Assembly (NCBI RefSeq): GCF_900109205.1
Contig: NZ_FNZB01000002.1
Location: 558,001-622,000 of the forward strand
Reading direction: 5' to 3'
DNA from: Sphingomonas sp. OV641
GTDB lineage: Bacteria; Pseudomonadota; Alphaproteobacteria; Sphingomonadales; Sphingomonadaceae
DNA: 64,000 bases
Under the pieces are notes generated by a model, which was not told the DNA's origin, ran no database searches, and worked only from the letters and a program-made list of their open reading frames with translations. The position numbers and the translations under genes are program-made. Shown one piece after another: positions 16,049-23,916 of the stretch (positions are counted from its first letter, which is position 1; the number at the start of each line of letters is the position of its first letter).

Positions 16049-17212
16049 TCAACCCTGCGCCGCCTTCCAATCCCGCTTCACCTTCTTGGCAAGGCTCCAT
16101 TTGTGGACTTCGGTGGGGCCGTCGTAGATGCGGAAGGCGCGCACCTCGCGGAACACCTGTTCCACGATGGTGTCGCCGCTGACGCCGGTCGCACCCATCA
16201 CCTGGACGCAGCGGTCGGCGATGCGCATCAGCGCCTCCGACACGGCGACCTTTGCCATCGAGCTCTCCACCGTGCCCAGCACGCCGGTGTCGAGCACGTC
16301 GGCGCACCAGTCGATCATCAGCTCCGCCTGCTTCAGATCGATGAGGTTTTCCGCCAGCATGAAGCCGACGCCTTCGTGGTCGACCAACGGCTTGCCGAAG
16401 GCGTGCCGGCGGTTGGCGTAATCGGTCGCGATCTCATGCGCCCGGGCGCAGGCGCCGTGCCAGCGCATACAGTGGGTGAGGCGGGCGGGCGCGAGGCGGA
16501 CCTGCGCGAGCTTGAAGCCATCACCCGGGTCGCCGAGCATCTGGTCGGCCGGCACGCGCAAATTGTCGATCGTGACCACGGAATGCCCGCCGGGCATCGA
16601 GCTGTCGATCGTGTCGAGGACGCGCTCGATGCGGATCGCGGGATCGGGCAGGTCGACCAGGAACATCGACGCGCCTTCGTCAGCCTTGGCCATGACGATG
16701 CCGACCTTCGCCCCGTCCGCGCCGGTGATGAACGTCTTGCGGCCGTTGATGACCCAGTGATTGCCATCGCGCACCGCAGTGGTCAGCATCATCGACGGGT
16801 CGGAGCCGGCGCCGCCATCCGTGGCGGGCTCGGTCATGAAGAAGGCCGAGCGCGCCTCGCCGGCGACCAGCGGCTTGAGGAAGCGCTCCTTGAGCTCCGG
16901 GCTTGCCCTCTGGCCGAGGAGATACATGTTGCCCTCGTCCGGGGCCATGACGTTGACCGCCAGCGGGCCGAGCGGGGAGAGGCCGGAGGCGCGCAGCACG
17001 TCCGCCGTCTCGCGATGCGTCAGGTGGCCGCCGTCGGGCAGGATGTGCGGCGTCAGCACGCCCGCCTCGCGCGCGAGCCCGCGCATCTCCTGCACCAGCG
17101 CGTCGGATGGCCCGTGCGTCCCGCAGCGCGGATCGCGCTCATAGGGCACAATCCGCTCGCGCACGAACGCCTCGACCTTGGCGGCGATCTCCTGGCCTCT
17201 CGTCATCCCCAT
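16049..17212 (-). CDS. Acyl-CoA dehydrogenase
   Basis: A 387-residue flavoenzyme catalysing alpha,beta-dehydrogenation of an acyl-CoA with electrons passed to ETF. The FFMTEPATDGGAGSDP segment is the flavin/substrate loop and VINGRKTFITGADGA the central strand region. The C-terminal domain runs from RLAPARLTHCMRWHGACARA to EQVFREVRAFRIYDGPTEVHKWSLAKKV. The YDGPTEVH ending, with HKWSLAKK, places it in the ACAD10/11-like (Fad-type, aminoglycoside-phosphotransferase-associated) group, whose partner domain is not encoded here. It is upstream of and in the same direction as the CoA ligase. Confidence 0.92.
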   Translation of the reverse strand: MGMTRGQEIAAKVEAFVRERIVPYERDPRCGTHGPSDALVQEMRGLAREAGVLTPHILPDGGHLTHRETADVLRASGLSPLGPLAVNVMAPDEGNMYLLGQRASPELKERFLKPLVAGEARSAFFMTEPATDGGAGSDPSMMLTTAVRDGNHWVINGRKTFITGADGAKVGIVMAKADEGASMFLVDLPDPAIRIERVLDTIDSSMPGGHSVVTIDNLRVPADQMLGDPGDGFKLAQVRLAPARLTHCMRWHGACARAHEIATDYANRRHAFGKPLVDHEGVGFMLAENLIDLKQAELMIDWCADVLDTGVLGTVESSMAKVAVSEALMRIADRCVQVMGATGVSGDTIVEQVFREVRAFRIYDGPTEVHKWSLAKKVKRDWKAAQG

Positions 17213-17280
17213 TCCCGCATGATTGTTGTCAGATGGGGGTGGCTTTGTCGTGTTTCGTTGTGTGTCGCCAGTTTTATTCG

Positions 17281-17448
17281 ATGGTCATCCTGGCCTTGCG
17301 CCGGGATCCAAGGTGCCGCGGATGCTGTCGCTGGAGGCATGAGCGCAGCGTGGGAGGAGGGTTGGATCCCGGATCAAGTCCGGGATGACGGGGCGAGTGG
17401 AGGCAGCGGCTCCCTTCTTCGTCATGCCGGGACAAGCCCGGCATGACG
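17281..17448. repeat. Dispersed palindromic repeats, family A (three arms)
   Basis: Contains a GTCATCCTGG..., GGATCCCGGATCAAGTCCGG and CGTCATGCCGGGACAAGCCC succession. At least two related hairpin pairs are arranged tandemly between the CoA lyase end and the acyl-CoA dehydrogenase start. Confidence 0.8.
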
Positions 17449-17455
17449 TTGTGGG

Positions 17456-18292
17456 TTAGTCGACCAGCGCCAGCAGCCGCCGCGCGCTTTTCAGGTGCGG
17501 GGCGTCGATCATCTTGCCGTCCAATTGCAGCGCGCCGGCGCCTGGGTTGGCCTCAAAGGCGGCGATGACGGCGCGGGCGTGGGCGAGTTCGGCTTCGCTG
17601 GGGGTAAAGGCGTGATTGATCACGGCCACCTGCGTCGGGTGGATCGCGAGCATGCCGGTGAAGCCGTCGCGGCGCCCACGCGCGGCATAAGCGGCGAGGC
17701 CGTCGAGGTTGCGGAAGTCGGGGAACACCGTCTCGATCGCGGGAACGCCGGCGGCATGGGCGCCGAACAGGGTGAGTGCGCGAACGACGCGATAGGGATC
17801 GGTGTAGCTGCCGTCCTCCTCACGCGCGGTGGCCGCGCCCACGGCGGCGGGGAGATCCTCCGCGCCCCAGGTGACGCCGGCGAGGCGGCCGGCGACGCTG
17901 CCGAAGGTGCCGAGCTGGAACACCGCCGCCGCCGTCTCGCTGGCGACGGGGAGGATGACGTAATCGCCCGGCAGGCGATTGGTGAGGGTGTCGACGGATG
18001 ACGCGCCTTCCGCCTTGGGCAGGACGATGCCGTCGAGCGAGAGGCCGGCGAGCGCCTCCAGATCGGCGGCGACCTCATCGCTGTCGATCGGGTTGATGCG
18101 CACGAAGATCGCCGGGCCGCCATCGCGCGGCGCCTCGATCCAGGCGCGGACGGCGGCGCGTGCCTCGGCCTTGCGATTGGGGGCGACGGCGTCCTCGAGA
18201 TCGAGGATCAGCGCGTCGGCGCCGGTCGCGACTGCCTTGGGGAAGCGTTCCGGACGGTCGCCGGGGACGAACAGGAGCGAGCGCAGCTTCAC
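17456..18292 (-). CDS. HpcH/HpaI-family CoA ester lyase (CitE-like)
   Basis: A 278-residue TIM-barrel lyase starting MKLRSLLFVPGDRPERFPKA, the classic N-terminus of CitE-like citryl/malyl/citramalyl-CoA lyases. DALILDLEDAV carries acidic active-site residues, FVRINPIDSD the CoA-site Arg, and the WGAEDLPAAVGA loop the Mg2+-binding Glu-Asp. It cleaves or forms a 3-hydroxyacyl-CoA bond, for example citramalyl-CoA to pyruvate and acetyl-CoA; the true substrate is not determined. The start codon is GTG and overlaps the galE stop by four bases (GTGA). Confidence 0.88.
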   Translation of the reverse strand: MKLRSLLFVPGDRPERFPKAVATGADALILDLEDAVAPNRKAEARAAVRAWIEAPRDGGPAIFVRINPIDSDEVAADLEALAGLSLDGIVLPKAEGASSVDTLTNRLPGDYVILPVASETAAAVFQLGTFGSVAGRLAGVTWGAEDLPAAVGAATAREEDGSYTDPYRVVRALTLFGAHAAGVPAIETVFPDFRNLDGLAAYAARGRRDGFTGMLAIHPTQVAVINHAFTPSEAELAHARAVIAAFEANPGAGALQLDGKMIDAPHLKSARRLLALVD

Positions 18293-19290
18293 TTGCCCAT
18301 CTCCGCCAGCTTGCGTTCCCAGGCGAGCGCATCGCGCACGATGCCGTCGAGATCGGCGCGCTTCGGCTGCCAGTCGAGCGCGGCAAGGATCGCGCTATTG
18401 TCCGCCACCAGCTCGGCCGGGTCGCCGGCGCGGCGGCCCTCGATGCGGCGCTCGATCGTCATGTTGGTGACGCGATCGACCGCGTCGAGCACTTCGAGGA
18501 CCGAGAAGCCGCGGCCGTAGCCGCAGTTGAAGGTGAAACTCTCGGTGGGCGCGGCGATCAGCTGCTTCAATGCGGCGACATGCGCGTCGGCGAGGTCGGA
18601 GACGTGGATGTAATCGCGCACGCCGGTGCCGTCGCGGGTGGCGAAATCGGTGCCGAACACGCCGACGGCTGGGCGCTTGCCGGTCGCCGCCTCGACCGCG
18701 ATCTTGATGAGGTGCGTTGCACCAACGGTGGACTGGCCACTGCGCCCCTTAGGATCGGCGCCGGCGACATTGAAATAGCGCAGCGCGCCATAGTTCATCG
18801 GATGTGCCGCCGACACATCGCGCAGCATCGCCTCGGTCATCAGCTTCGACATGCCATAGGGGTTGATCGGCGCCTGCGGATCGCCCTCGGTGATCGGAAC
18901 CTTGGTCGGGTTGCCGTAGGTCGCCGCCGTCGACGAGAAGATGAAGTGCGGCACGCCTTCCGCCACCGCGCTTTCGATCAGGCTGCGCGTCGCGGCGGTG
19001 TTGTTGCGATAATATTTGAGCGGGTCGCTGACCGACTCCGGCACCACCACCGAGCCGGCGAAGTGCATGATCGCCTGCACGCGATGTTCGCGGATCACGT
19101 CGCGCACGCCAGCATCCTCGACGGCGATGTTGACGAAGGCGGCGCGCGGGTCGACGGCCCAATCGAAGCCGGTCACGAGATTGTCGATCACCACCACCTG
19201 GTAACCGGCATCGAGCAGCGCCAGCACCGCATGGCTGCCGATGTATCCGGCCCCGCCCGTTACCATCACCTTGCCGTCGAATGCTGCCAT
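18289..19290 (-). CDS. galE: UDP-glucose 4-epimerase
   Basis: 333 residues interconverting UDP-glucose and UDP-galactose for cell-surface polysaccharide and galactose metabolism. It has VMVTGGAGYIGSHAVLALLD at the N-terminus, FSSTAATYGNP (catalytic Ser/Thr) and the Tyr-x3-Lys of NPYGMSKLMTE, followed by RYFNVAGADP, all typical of GalE. The ATG at 19290 has AAAGGAG 6-7 nt upstream; a longer frame is spurious. It is translationally coupled to the downstream CoA lyase and divergent from msrA (63 bp apart). Confidence 0.95.
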   Translation of the reverse strand: MAAFDGKVMVTGGAGYIGSHAVLALLDAGYQVVVIDNLVTGFDWAVDPRAAFVNIAVEDAGVRDVIREHRVQAIMHFAGSVVVPESVSDPLKYYRNNTAATRSLIESAVAEGVPHFIFSSTAATYGNPTKVPITEGDPQAPINPYGMSKLMTEAMLRDVSAAHPMNYGALRYFNVAGADPKGRSGQSTVGATHLIKIAVEAATGKRPAVGVFGTDFATRDGTGVRDYIHVSDLADAHVAALKQLIAAPTESFTFNCGYGRGFSVLEVLDAVDRVTNMTIERRIEGRRAGDPAELVADNSAILAALDWQPKRADLDGIVRDALAWERKLAEMGK

Positions 19291-19353
19291 GCGTGTGCTC
19301 CTTTGCGCGCGCCCTAGCGGCTTCCTACATAAGCGGCAAAGGAGACCTTCCCC

Positions 19354-19899
19354 ATGACCGAATATGCGACGCTGGCCGGTGGCTGCTTCTGGTGCACCGA
19401 GGCCGTGTTCAAGGACGTGATCGGCGTCGAGAGCGTCGAGAGCATCTATATCGGCGGCACGGTGCCCAATCCGACCTACAAGCAGGTCTGCGGCGGCGAC
19501 ACTGGCCATGCCGAGGCGATCCGTGTCGGCTTCGATCCGGAGCAGGTGAGCTATGCCGACCTGCTCGACATCTTCTTTGCCACGCATGATCCGACGCAGC
19601 TGAACCGCCAGGGCAATGACGTGGGCACGCAATATCGCTCGGCCATCTTCCCGATGACGGTGATGCAGGAAGAGCAGGCAAACCAGGCGATCGCCCGGGC
19701 GCAGGCTGACCATGACAAGCCGATCGTCACCACGATCGAGCAGGCCGACGAATATTATCCGGCGGAGGATTATCACCAGGATTATTGGGACGGCGAAGGG
19801 CAGCGGAACCCGTATTGCCTGGCGGTGATCCCGCCCAAGCTGCAGAAGCTGCGCAAGAGCTTCGCGGCGCGGTCCAAGGCGGCGACGGTCGCCGCCTGA
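19354..19899 (+). CDS. msrA: Peptide methionine sulfoxide reductase A
   Basis: 181 residues; reduces methionine-S-sulfoxide in proteins and free methionine sulfoxide in the cytosol. The [11 protein letters not shown] motif at 9-19 contains catalytic Cys11; EDYHQDYW is the conserved C-terminal signature and a Cys in [11 protein letters not shown] can act as resolving cysteine. No MsrB domain is fused. It is followed 4 bp later by a small unknown gene, so the two are likely cotranscribed. It adds to the oxidative-stress functions in this window (AhpCF, exported peroxiredoxin). Confidence 0.96.
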   Translation: MTEYATLAGGCFWCTEAVFKDVIGVESVESIYIGGTVPNPTYKQVCGGDTGHAEAIRVGFDPEQVSYADLLDIFFATHDPTQLNRQGNDVGTQYRSAIFPMTVMQEEQANQAIARAQADHDKPIVTTIEQADEYYPAEDYHQDYWDGEGQRNPYCLAVIPPKLQKLRKSFAARSKAATVAA

Positions 19900-19903
19900 C
19901 GCC

Positions 19904-20209
19904 ATGACATTCGACCTCCGCGCGGCGCTGCTGAAAAAGGCGGAGGTCGAGACCGCGCGGCTGGTGGATTTCGAGTTCCGGCTGCGGGCGCGGACGATGC
20001 GCTTGCTGGCGGCGCGGATCGGGGCGGAGCCAGAGGCGCTGGTCGCACGCATCGTTCGGGCGGATGACGCCATGATCGTCGCGGAACTGGCACAGGCACG
20101 GGGTCTGGCATTCGAGGCGCTGGAGCTGGACTACCGCCAGAGCGCTGCGGAAGCGCGGGCGCAACTGGTGGCCGAGCGTGGCGATCCGTCGCCGTACCGG
20201 CTTGCCTGA
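19904..20209 (+). CDS. Hypothetical protein, 101 residues
   Basis: A soluble all-helical protein rich in Ala, Arg, Leu and Glu (FDLRAALLKKAEVETARLVDFEF), with no membrane segment or signal. The helices show regular heptad-like spacing, so a short coiled-coil or helical bundle is likely. It begins 4 bp after the msrA stop, indicating cotranscription, and converges on the Sua5-like gene 2 bp away. I do not recognise the family; the pairing with msrA might be functional or merely positional. Confidence 0.7.
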   Translation: MTFDLRAALLKKAEVETARLVDFEFRLRARTMRLLAARIGAEPEALVARIVRADDAMIVAELAQARGLAFEALELDYRQSAAEARAQLVAERGDPSPYRLA

Positions 20210-20211
20210 AC

Positions 20212-21141
20212 CTAGCGGTGTGCGGCGCGGCGCAGGCGGTCGTTGATCGCTTCGCCGATGCCCTCGCCGGGCACCGGTGCGATGGCGATGCGCGGCGGCT
20301 GGGCCGCATCGGCCCGGTGGAGCGCATCGAAGAGGCGGGCGGCGGCCTCGACCGGATCGCCGGCGGCCGACAGCGTGTCGTCTCCCGTGATGGCGCCGAA
20401 ACCGATCAGCCATTCGTCGCCCTGACGTTCACGCGCGTCCAAGCGAAGCGGCTTGGCGGGCGCATAGTGCGTGGCGAGCTGGCCGGGCGCGGTGATGCGG
20501 TCGTCCTTGGGCGCGGCGGGCAGACCGAGTTGGTCGGCGGTGATCGGGCCGGGACGCAGGATCGCGCCACTTCCGGCCCCGAAGCCCACAATGGTGGACT
20601 CGAGGCCAGCGGTGGTCGGGCCATCGTCCAGGATCAGCGGCACGCGGGTCCCCAGGCTGGCGGCGACATGCGCCGCGCGCGTGGGGCTGATCGCGTTGCT
20701 GGCGTTGGCGGACGGAGCGGCGAGCGGGCGGCCCGATGCGCTGAGCAGCGCCTGCATCGCGCGGTGCGCCGGGACGCGGAGCGCGATCGTATCGAGGCCG
20801 GCGGTGACCAGGCCGGCGATGCCCATATCGGGGCGGAGCGGCAGGACGAGGGTGAGCGGGCCGGGCCACCAGCGCTCCGCCAAGGCGCGCGCGGCAGCGT
20901 CGACATGCGCGATTCGCTCCGCCGCCTGGAGATCGGGCAGGTGGACGATCAACGGGTTGAAGCTGGGACGCCCCTTGGCGGCATAGATGCGCGCGACCGC
21001 ATCGGCATTGGTCGCGTCCGCGGCAAGCCCATATACCGTCTCGGTCGGCACGGCGACGATCCCGCCTGCCTGGATCAGCGCCGCCGCCTCCGCGATCGCG
21101 GCGTCGCCGAAGTTCAGGATTCGAGGGATTTGAGCCGTCAT
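20212..21141 (-). CDS. L-threonylcarbamoyladenylate synthase (Sua5/YwlC type)
   Basis: Makes threonylcarbamoyl-AMP from Thr, bicarbonate and ATP for the universal t6A37 tRNA modification. The 309-residue protein has an N-terminal YrdC domain (about 10-200) with GGIVAVPTETVYGLAADATN and KGRPSFNPLIVHL, plus the C-terminal Sua5 domain seen in the long form (GQLATHYAPAKPLRL linker region). I chose the ATG at 21141 (MTAQIPRIL) because the upstream alternative collides with the start codon of the divergent acyl-CoA dehydrogenase. Confidence 0.93.
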   Translation of the reverse strand: MTAQIPRILNFGDAAIAEAAALIQAGGIVAVPTETVYGLAADATNADAVARIYAAKGRPSFNPLIVHLPDLQAAERIAHVDAAARALAERWWPGPLTLVLPLRPDMGIAGLVTAGLDTIALRVPAHRAMQALLSASGRPLAAPSANASNAISPTRAAHVAASLGTRVPLILDDGPTTAGLESTIVGFGAGSGAILRPGPITADQLGLPAAPKDDRITAPGQLATHYAPAKPLRLDARERQGDEWLIGFGAITGDDTLSAAGDPVEAAARLFDALHRADAAQPPRIAIAPVPGEGIGEAINDRLRRAAHR

Positions 21142-21178
21142 CGCCGGACGGTATAGCGGCGCGAGACTGGAGAAGAAC

Positions 21179-22861
21179 ATGCCTTACACTGCCCCGATCG
21201 CCGAGCAGCGGTTCGTGCTCGAGCAAATCGTGCGGATCGACGAGCTTGCCGCTACGGATCGCTACGCCGCCGCCAGCCCCGACGTGATCGACGCGGTGCT
21301 TGAGGGAATCGGGCAATTGGCTGAAGGTGAATGGGCACCGCTGGCACGGGCGGGCGACACGGTCGGCGCCAAGTGGACGCCGGACGGCGTGGTAATGCCG
21401 GAAGGGTATCGCGAGGCATATCGCACGTATGTCGAGGGCGGCTGGGGGACGATCGGCGTGCCCGAGGCGTTCGGCGGGCAGGGCCTGCCGTTCGCGGTGC
21501 AGTGCGCCGTGCTGGAGACGCTGGGCAGCGCCAACATGGGCTTCGCGCTGGCGCCGATCCTGTCGGTGGGCGCGATCGAGGCGCTGCAGCACCACGGGAC
21601 GCCCGAGCAGCAGGCGACCTGGCTGCCCAAGCTCGCGACGGGCGAATGGACCGGCACGATGAACCTCACCGAGCCGCAGGCGGGCAGCGATGTCGGCGCG
21701 CTGCGCGCAACCGCCACGCCGCGCGGCGATGGCACCTTCTCGATCAAGGGCACCAAGATCTTCATCTCGTTCGGTGACCATGACCTCGCCGACAATATCG
21801 TCCACCTCGTGCTTGCCCGCACGCCGGATGCGCCCAAGGGGACCAAGGGGATCTCGCTTTTCCTGGTGCCCAAGGTGCGCAGCGACGGCACGCCGAACGA
21901 CGTTCGCGTGGTGTCGATCGAGCACAAGATGGGGCTGCATGCCTCGCCGACCTGCGTGCTTTCCTTCGGCGACCATGACGATTGCGTCGGCGAGCTGATC
22001 GGCCCCGAGTTCGGCGGGATGCGCGCCATGTTCACGATGATGAACAACGCTCGCCTCAACGTCGGGCTTCAGGGCGTGCAGGTGGCCGAGGCGGCGACGC
22101 AGAAGGCGGTGGAATATGCCCGCGAGCGCGTGCAGGGCGCGCGCGAGGGCAAGGCCGCGGCCATCATCGAGCATCCCGACGTGCGCCGCATGCTGATGCG
22201 GATGAAGGCGCAGACGCAGGCGGCGCGCGCCTTGGTCTATTATGCCGCGGGCCAGGTGGATCGTGCGACCATGGGCGACGCGTCGGCGCGCGACCGGCTG
22301 GAGATCGCGACGCCGCTCGCCAAGGCGCATGGCACCGACCTTGGCAACGAAGTCGCCAGCATCGGCGTGCAGGTGCACGGCGGCATGGGATATATCGAAG
22401 AGACGGGCGCGGCGCAGTTCTTCCGCGATGCGCGGATCACTCCGATCTATGAAGGCACCAACGGCATTCAGGCGGCAGACCTGGTAGGGCGCAAGCTGTC
22501 GTTGTCCAACGGCGCGGCGTTCGCGACGCTGATCGAGGATCTGCGTGGGGCGGCGCATCCGGCGCTCGGCGAACTGGTGGCCGCGTGTGACTCGGTCGGC
22601 CGGCGCTTGCAGTCGGCGGACGCGGATGATCGGCTAGCGGCGAGCTATCCCTTCCTGACCATGCTGTCGGTCGCGACCTGCGGCTGGCTGCTGGAGCGCG
22701 AGGCAGCGGCGGCTGGCGACGATGCGTTCGGGCGGGCGAAGAAGGCAGTGGTCACCTTCTACCTCGACCAGATCGTGCCGGAGGCGCTGGGCTTGCGCGC
22801 CGCAGCCGAAGCGCCCGCGGCGGCGCTCTATGCGCTCGAGGCGGAGGCGTTTGCCGCATGA
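21179..22861 (+). CDS. Acyl-CoA dehydrogenase, DmdC-like long form
   Basis: A 560-residue flavoenzyme of the long acyl-CoA dehydrogenase subfamily that includes 3-methylmercaptopropionyl-CoA dehydrogenase. It has an N-terminal ~30-residue extension, MNLTEPQAGSDVGALR (flavin loop), KIFISFGDHDLADNIVHLVLAR, and YIEETGAAQFFRDARITPIYEGTNGIQA near residue 400-430, which carries the catalytic Glu of the IYEGTN motif. A ~120-residue C-terminal helical domain follows. GGAGAAG precedes the ATG. Its stop overlaps the start of the arylamine N-acetyltransferase gene (ATGA). The substrate is not predictable beyond an acyl-CoA. Confidence 0.92.
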   Translation: MPYTAPIAEQRFVLEQIVRIDELAATDRYAAASPDVIDAVLEGIGQLAEGEWAPLARAGDTVGAKWTPDGVVMPEGYREAYRTYVEGGWGTIGVPEAFGGQGLPFAVQCAVLETLGSANMGFALAPILSVGAIEALQHHGTPEQQATWLPKLATGEWTGTMNLTEPQAGSDVGALRATATPRGDGTFSIKGTKIFISFGDHDLADNIVHLVLARTPDAPKGTKGISLFLVPKVRSDGTPNDVRVVSIEHKMGLHASPTCVLSFGDHDDCVGELIGPEFGGMRAMFTMMNNARLNVGLQGVQVAEAATQKAVEYARERVQGAREGKAAAIIEHPDVRRMLMRMKAQTQAARALVYYAAGQVDRATMGDASARDRLEIATPLAKAHGTDLGNEVASIGVQVHGGMGYIEETGAAQFFRDARITPIYEGTNGIQAADLVGRKLSLSNGAAFATLIEDLRGAAHPALGELVAACDSVGRRLQSADADDRLAASYPFLTMLSVATCGWLLEREAAAAGDDAFGRAKKAVVTFYLDQIVPEALGLRAAAEAPAAALYALEAEAFAA

Positions 22862-23685
22862 GCGTGCCTTTCAACCTGCCGGCCTATCTGGAGCGTATCC
22901 GCCTGCCGGCGCGCGTGACGGTCGATCATCACGGGCTTGCCGCCGTGCAGCGCGCGCACCGGCTGGCGATCCCATTCGAGAATCTCGACGTCGCGCTGGG
23001 ACGCGGGATCAACATCTCGTCGGATGCGGTATTCGGCAAGCTCGTCGTCGGCGGGCGTGGCGGCTATTGCTTCGAGCATAACCGGCTGTTCCTCGACGCG
23101 CTGGCAGCGCTGGGGTTCGAGGCGCGGCCGCTGTTGGCGCGGGTGTGGCTCAACGGCGGCGACGTGCCGCCCAAGACGCATACGCTGAGCCTCGTCACGA
23201 TCGATGGGGAAGAATGGATCGCCGATCCGGGCTTTGGCGGCAGCTATACGCCGCCCATGCCGCTGGTGGAGGGCGCGGAAGCCGTGGCGCCCGATGGCGC
23301 GACGTTCCGGCTGGTGCGTGAGGCCGCGCATGGCTGGATGCTGATGCGCGACGGACATAGCGCCACGACGGACGGACGGGGCGGGGGCGAGGGATACCAG
23401 CCGCAATACAGCTTCACGACCGATACCGTGTGGACGGCGGATCTGGAGGTGTCGAACCGCTGGACCTCCACGGCGCCGGACACCCGCTTTACCACGCTGA
23501 AGGTGGTGAGCATCGTCCTGCCGCACGGTTTCGCCACGCTGACCGACCGGCAATATCGCCGGCGGGCGGGCGAAGAAGAGACGGCGGCGGTGATCGAGGA
23601 TCCACGCGTCTATCGCATGCGCCTGAGCATGATGTTCGGCATCGACCTGTCAAAGGAAGAGGTCGCGGCGCTCGGGTTGTTCTGA
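22858..23685 (+). CDS. nat: Arylamine N-acetyltransferase
   Basis: 275 residues transferring an acetyl group from acetyl-CoA to arylamines and hydrazines. The Cys-His-Asp triad is intact: Cys71 in GGRGGYCFEHN, His108 in KTHTLSLV and Asp123 in WIADPGFGG. Length and motif spacing match bacterial NATs. It overlaps the preceding acyl-CoA dehydrogenase gene by four bases and is likely translated with it; together with the nearby feruloyl-CoA synthetase this gives the region an aromatic/xenobiotic flavour, which is inference. Confidence 0.95.
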   Translation: MSVPFNLPAYLERIRLPARVTVDHHGLAAVQRAHRLAIPFENLDVALGRGINISSDAVFGKLVVGGRGGYCFEHNRLFLDALAALGFEARPLLARVWLNGGDVPPKTHTLSLVTIDGEEWIADPGFGGSYTPPMPLVEGAEAVAPDGATFRLVREAAHGWMLMRDGHSATTDGRGGGEGYQPQYSFTTDTVWTADLEVSNRWTSTAPDTRFTTLKVVSIVLPHGFATLTDRQYRRRAGEEETAAVIEDPRVYRMRLSMMFGIDLSKEEVAALGLF

Positions 23686-23710
23686 GCGAAGTAGGCGTTC
23701 CCACACAAGT

Positions 23711-23807
23711 CCGTCATCCCCGCGGAGGCGGGGATCCATGGGCGCTGTCGGTACGATGGGCTCGCGACGTCAGCGCTTATGGATTTCCGCCTTCGCGGGA
23801 ATGACGG
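23711..23807. repeat. Dispersed palindromic repeat, family A variant
   Basis: CCGTCATCCCCGCGGAGGCG at the left and CCTTCGCGGGAATGACGG at the right form two GC-rich hairpins facing each other, downstream of nat. Confidence 0.75.
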
Positions 23808-23837
23808 TGGCTGGAGGGGTGAGCGGGGCAGTCCTCC

Positions 23838-23906
23838 CCCGTTCGTGTTGAGCCCGTCGAAGCACATGGGCGTGGCACGCCCTTCGACAGGCTCAGGGCG
23901 AACGGG
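23838..23906. repeat. Dispersed palindromic repeat, family B
   Basis: CCCGTTCGTGTTGAGCCCGT and its inverted partner (CTTCGACAGGCTCAGGGCGA followed by ACGGG) form a long imperfect stem. Related elements occur at 39179 and 56428. Confidence 0.75.
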
Positions 23907-23916
23907 TGGTTTGGCC

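Noticed and set aside
20429..22558. 709-residue open frame on the minus strand across the Sua5-like and acyl-CoA dehydrogenase genes
   Set aside because: Shadow frame opposite real conserved genes; high GC keeps antisense frames open.
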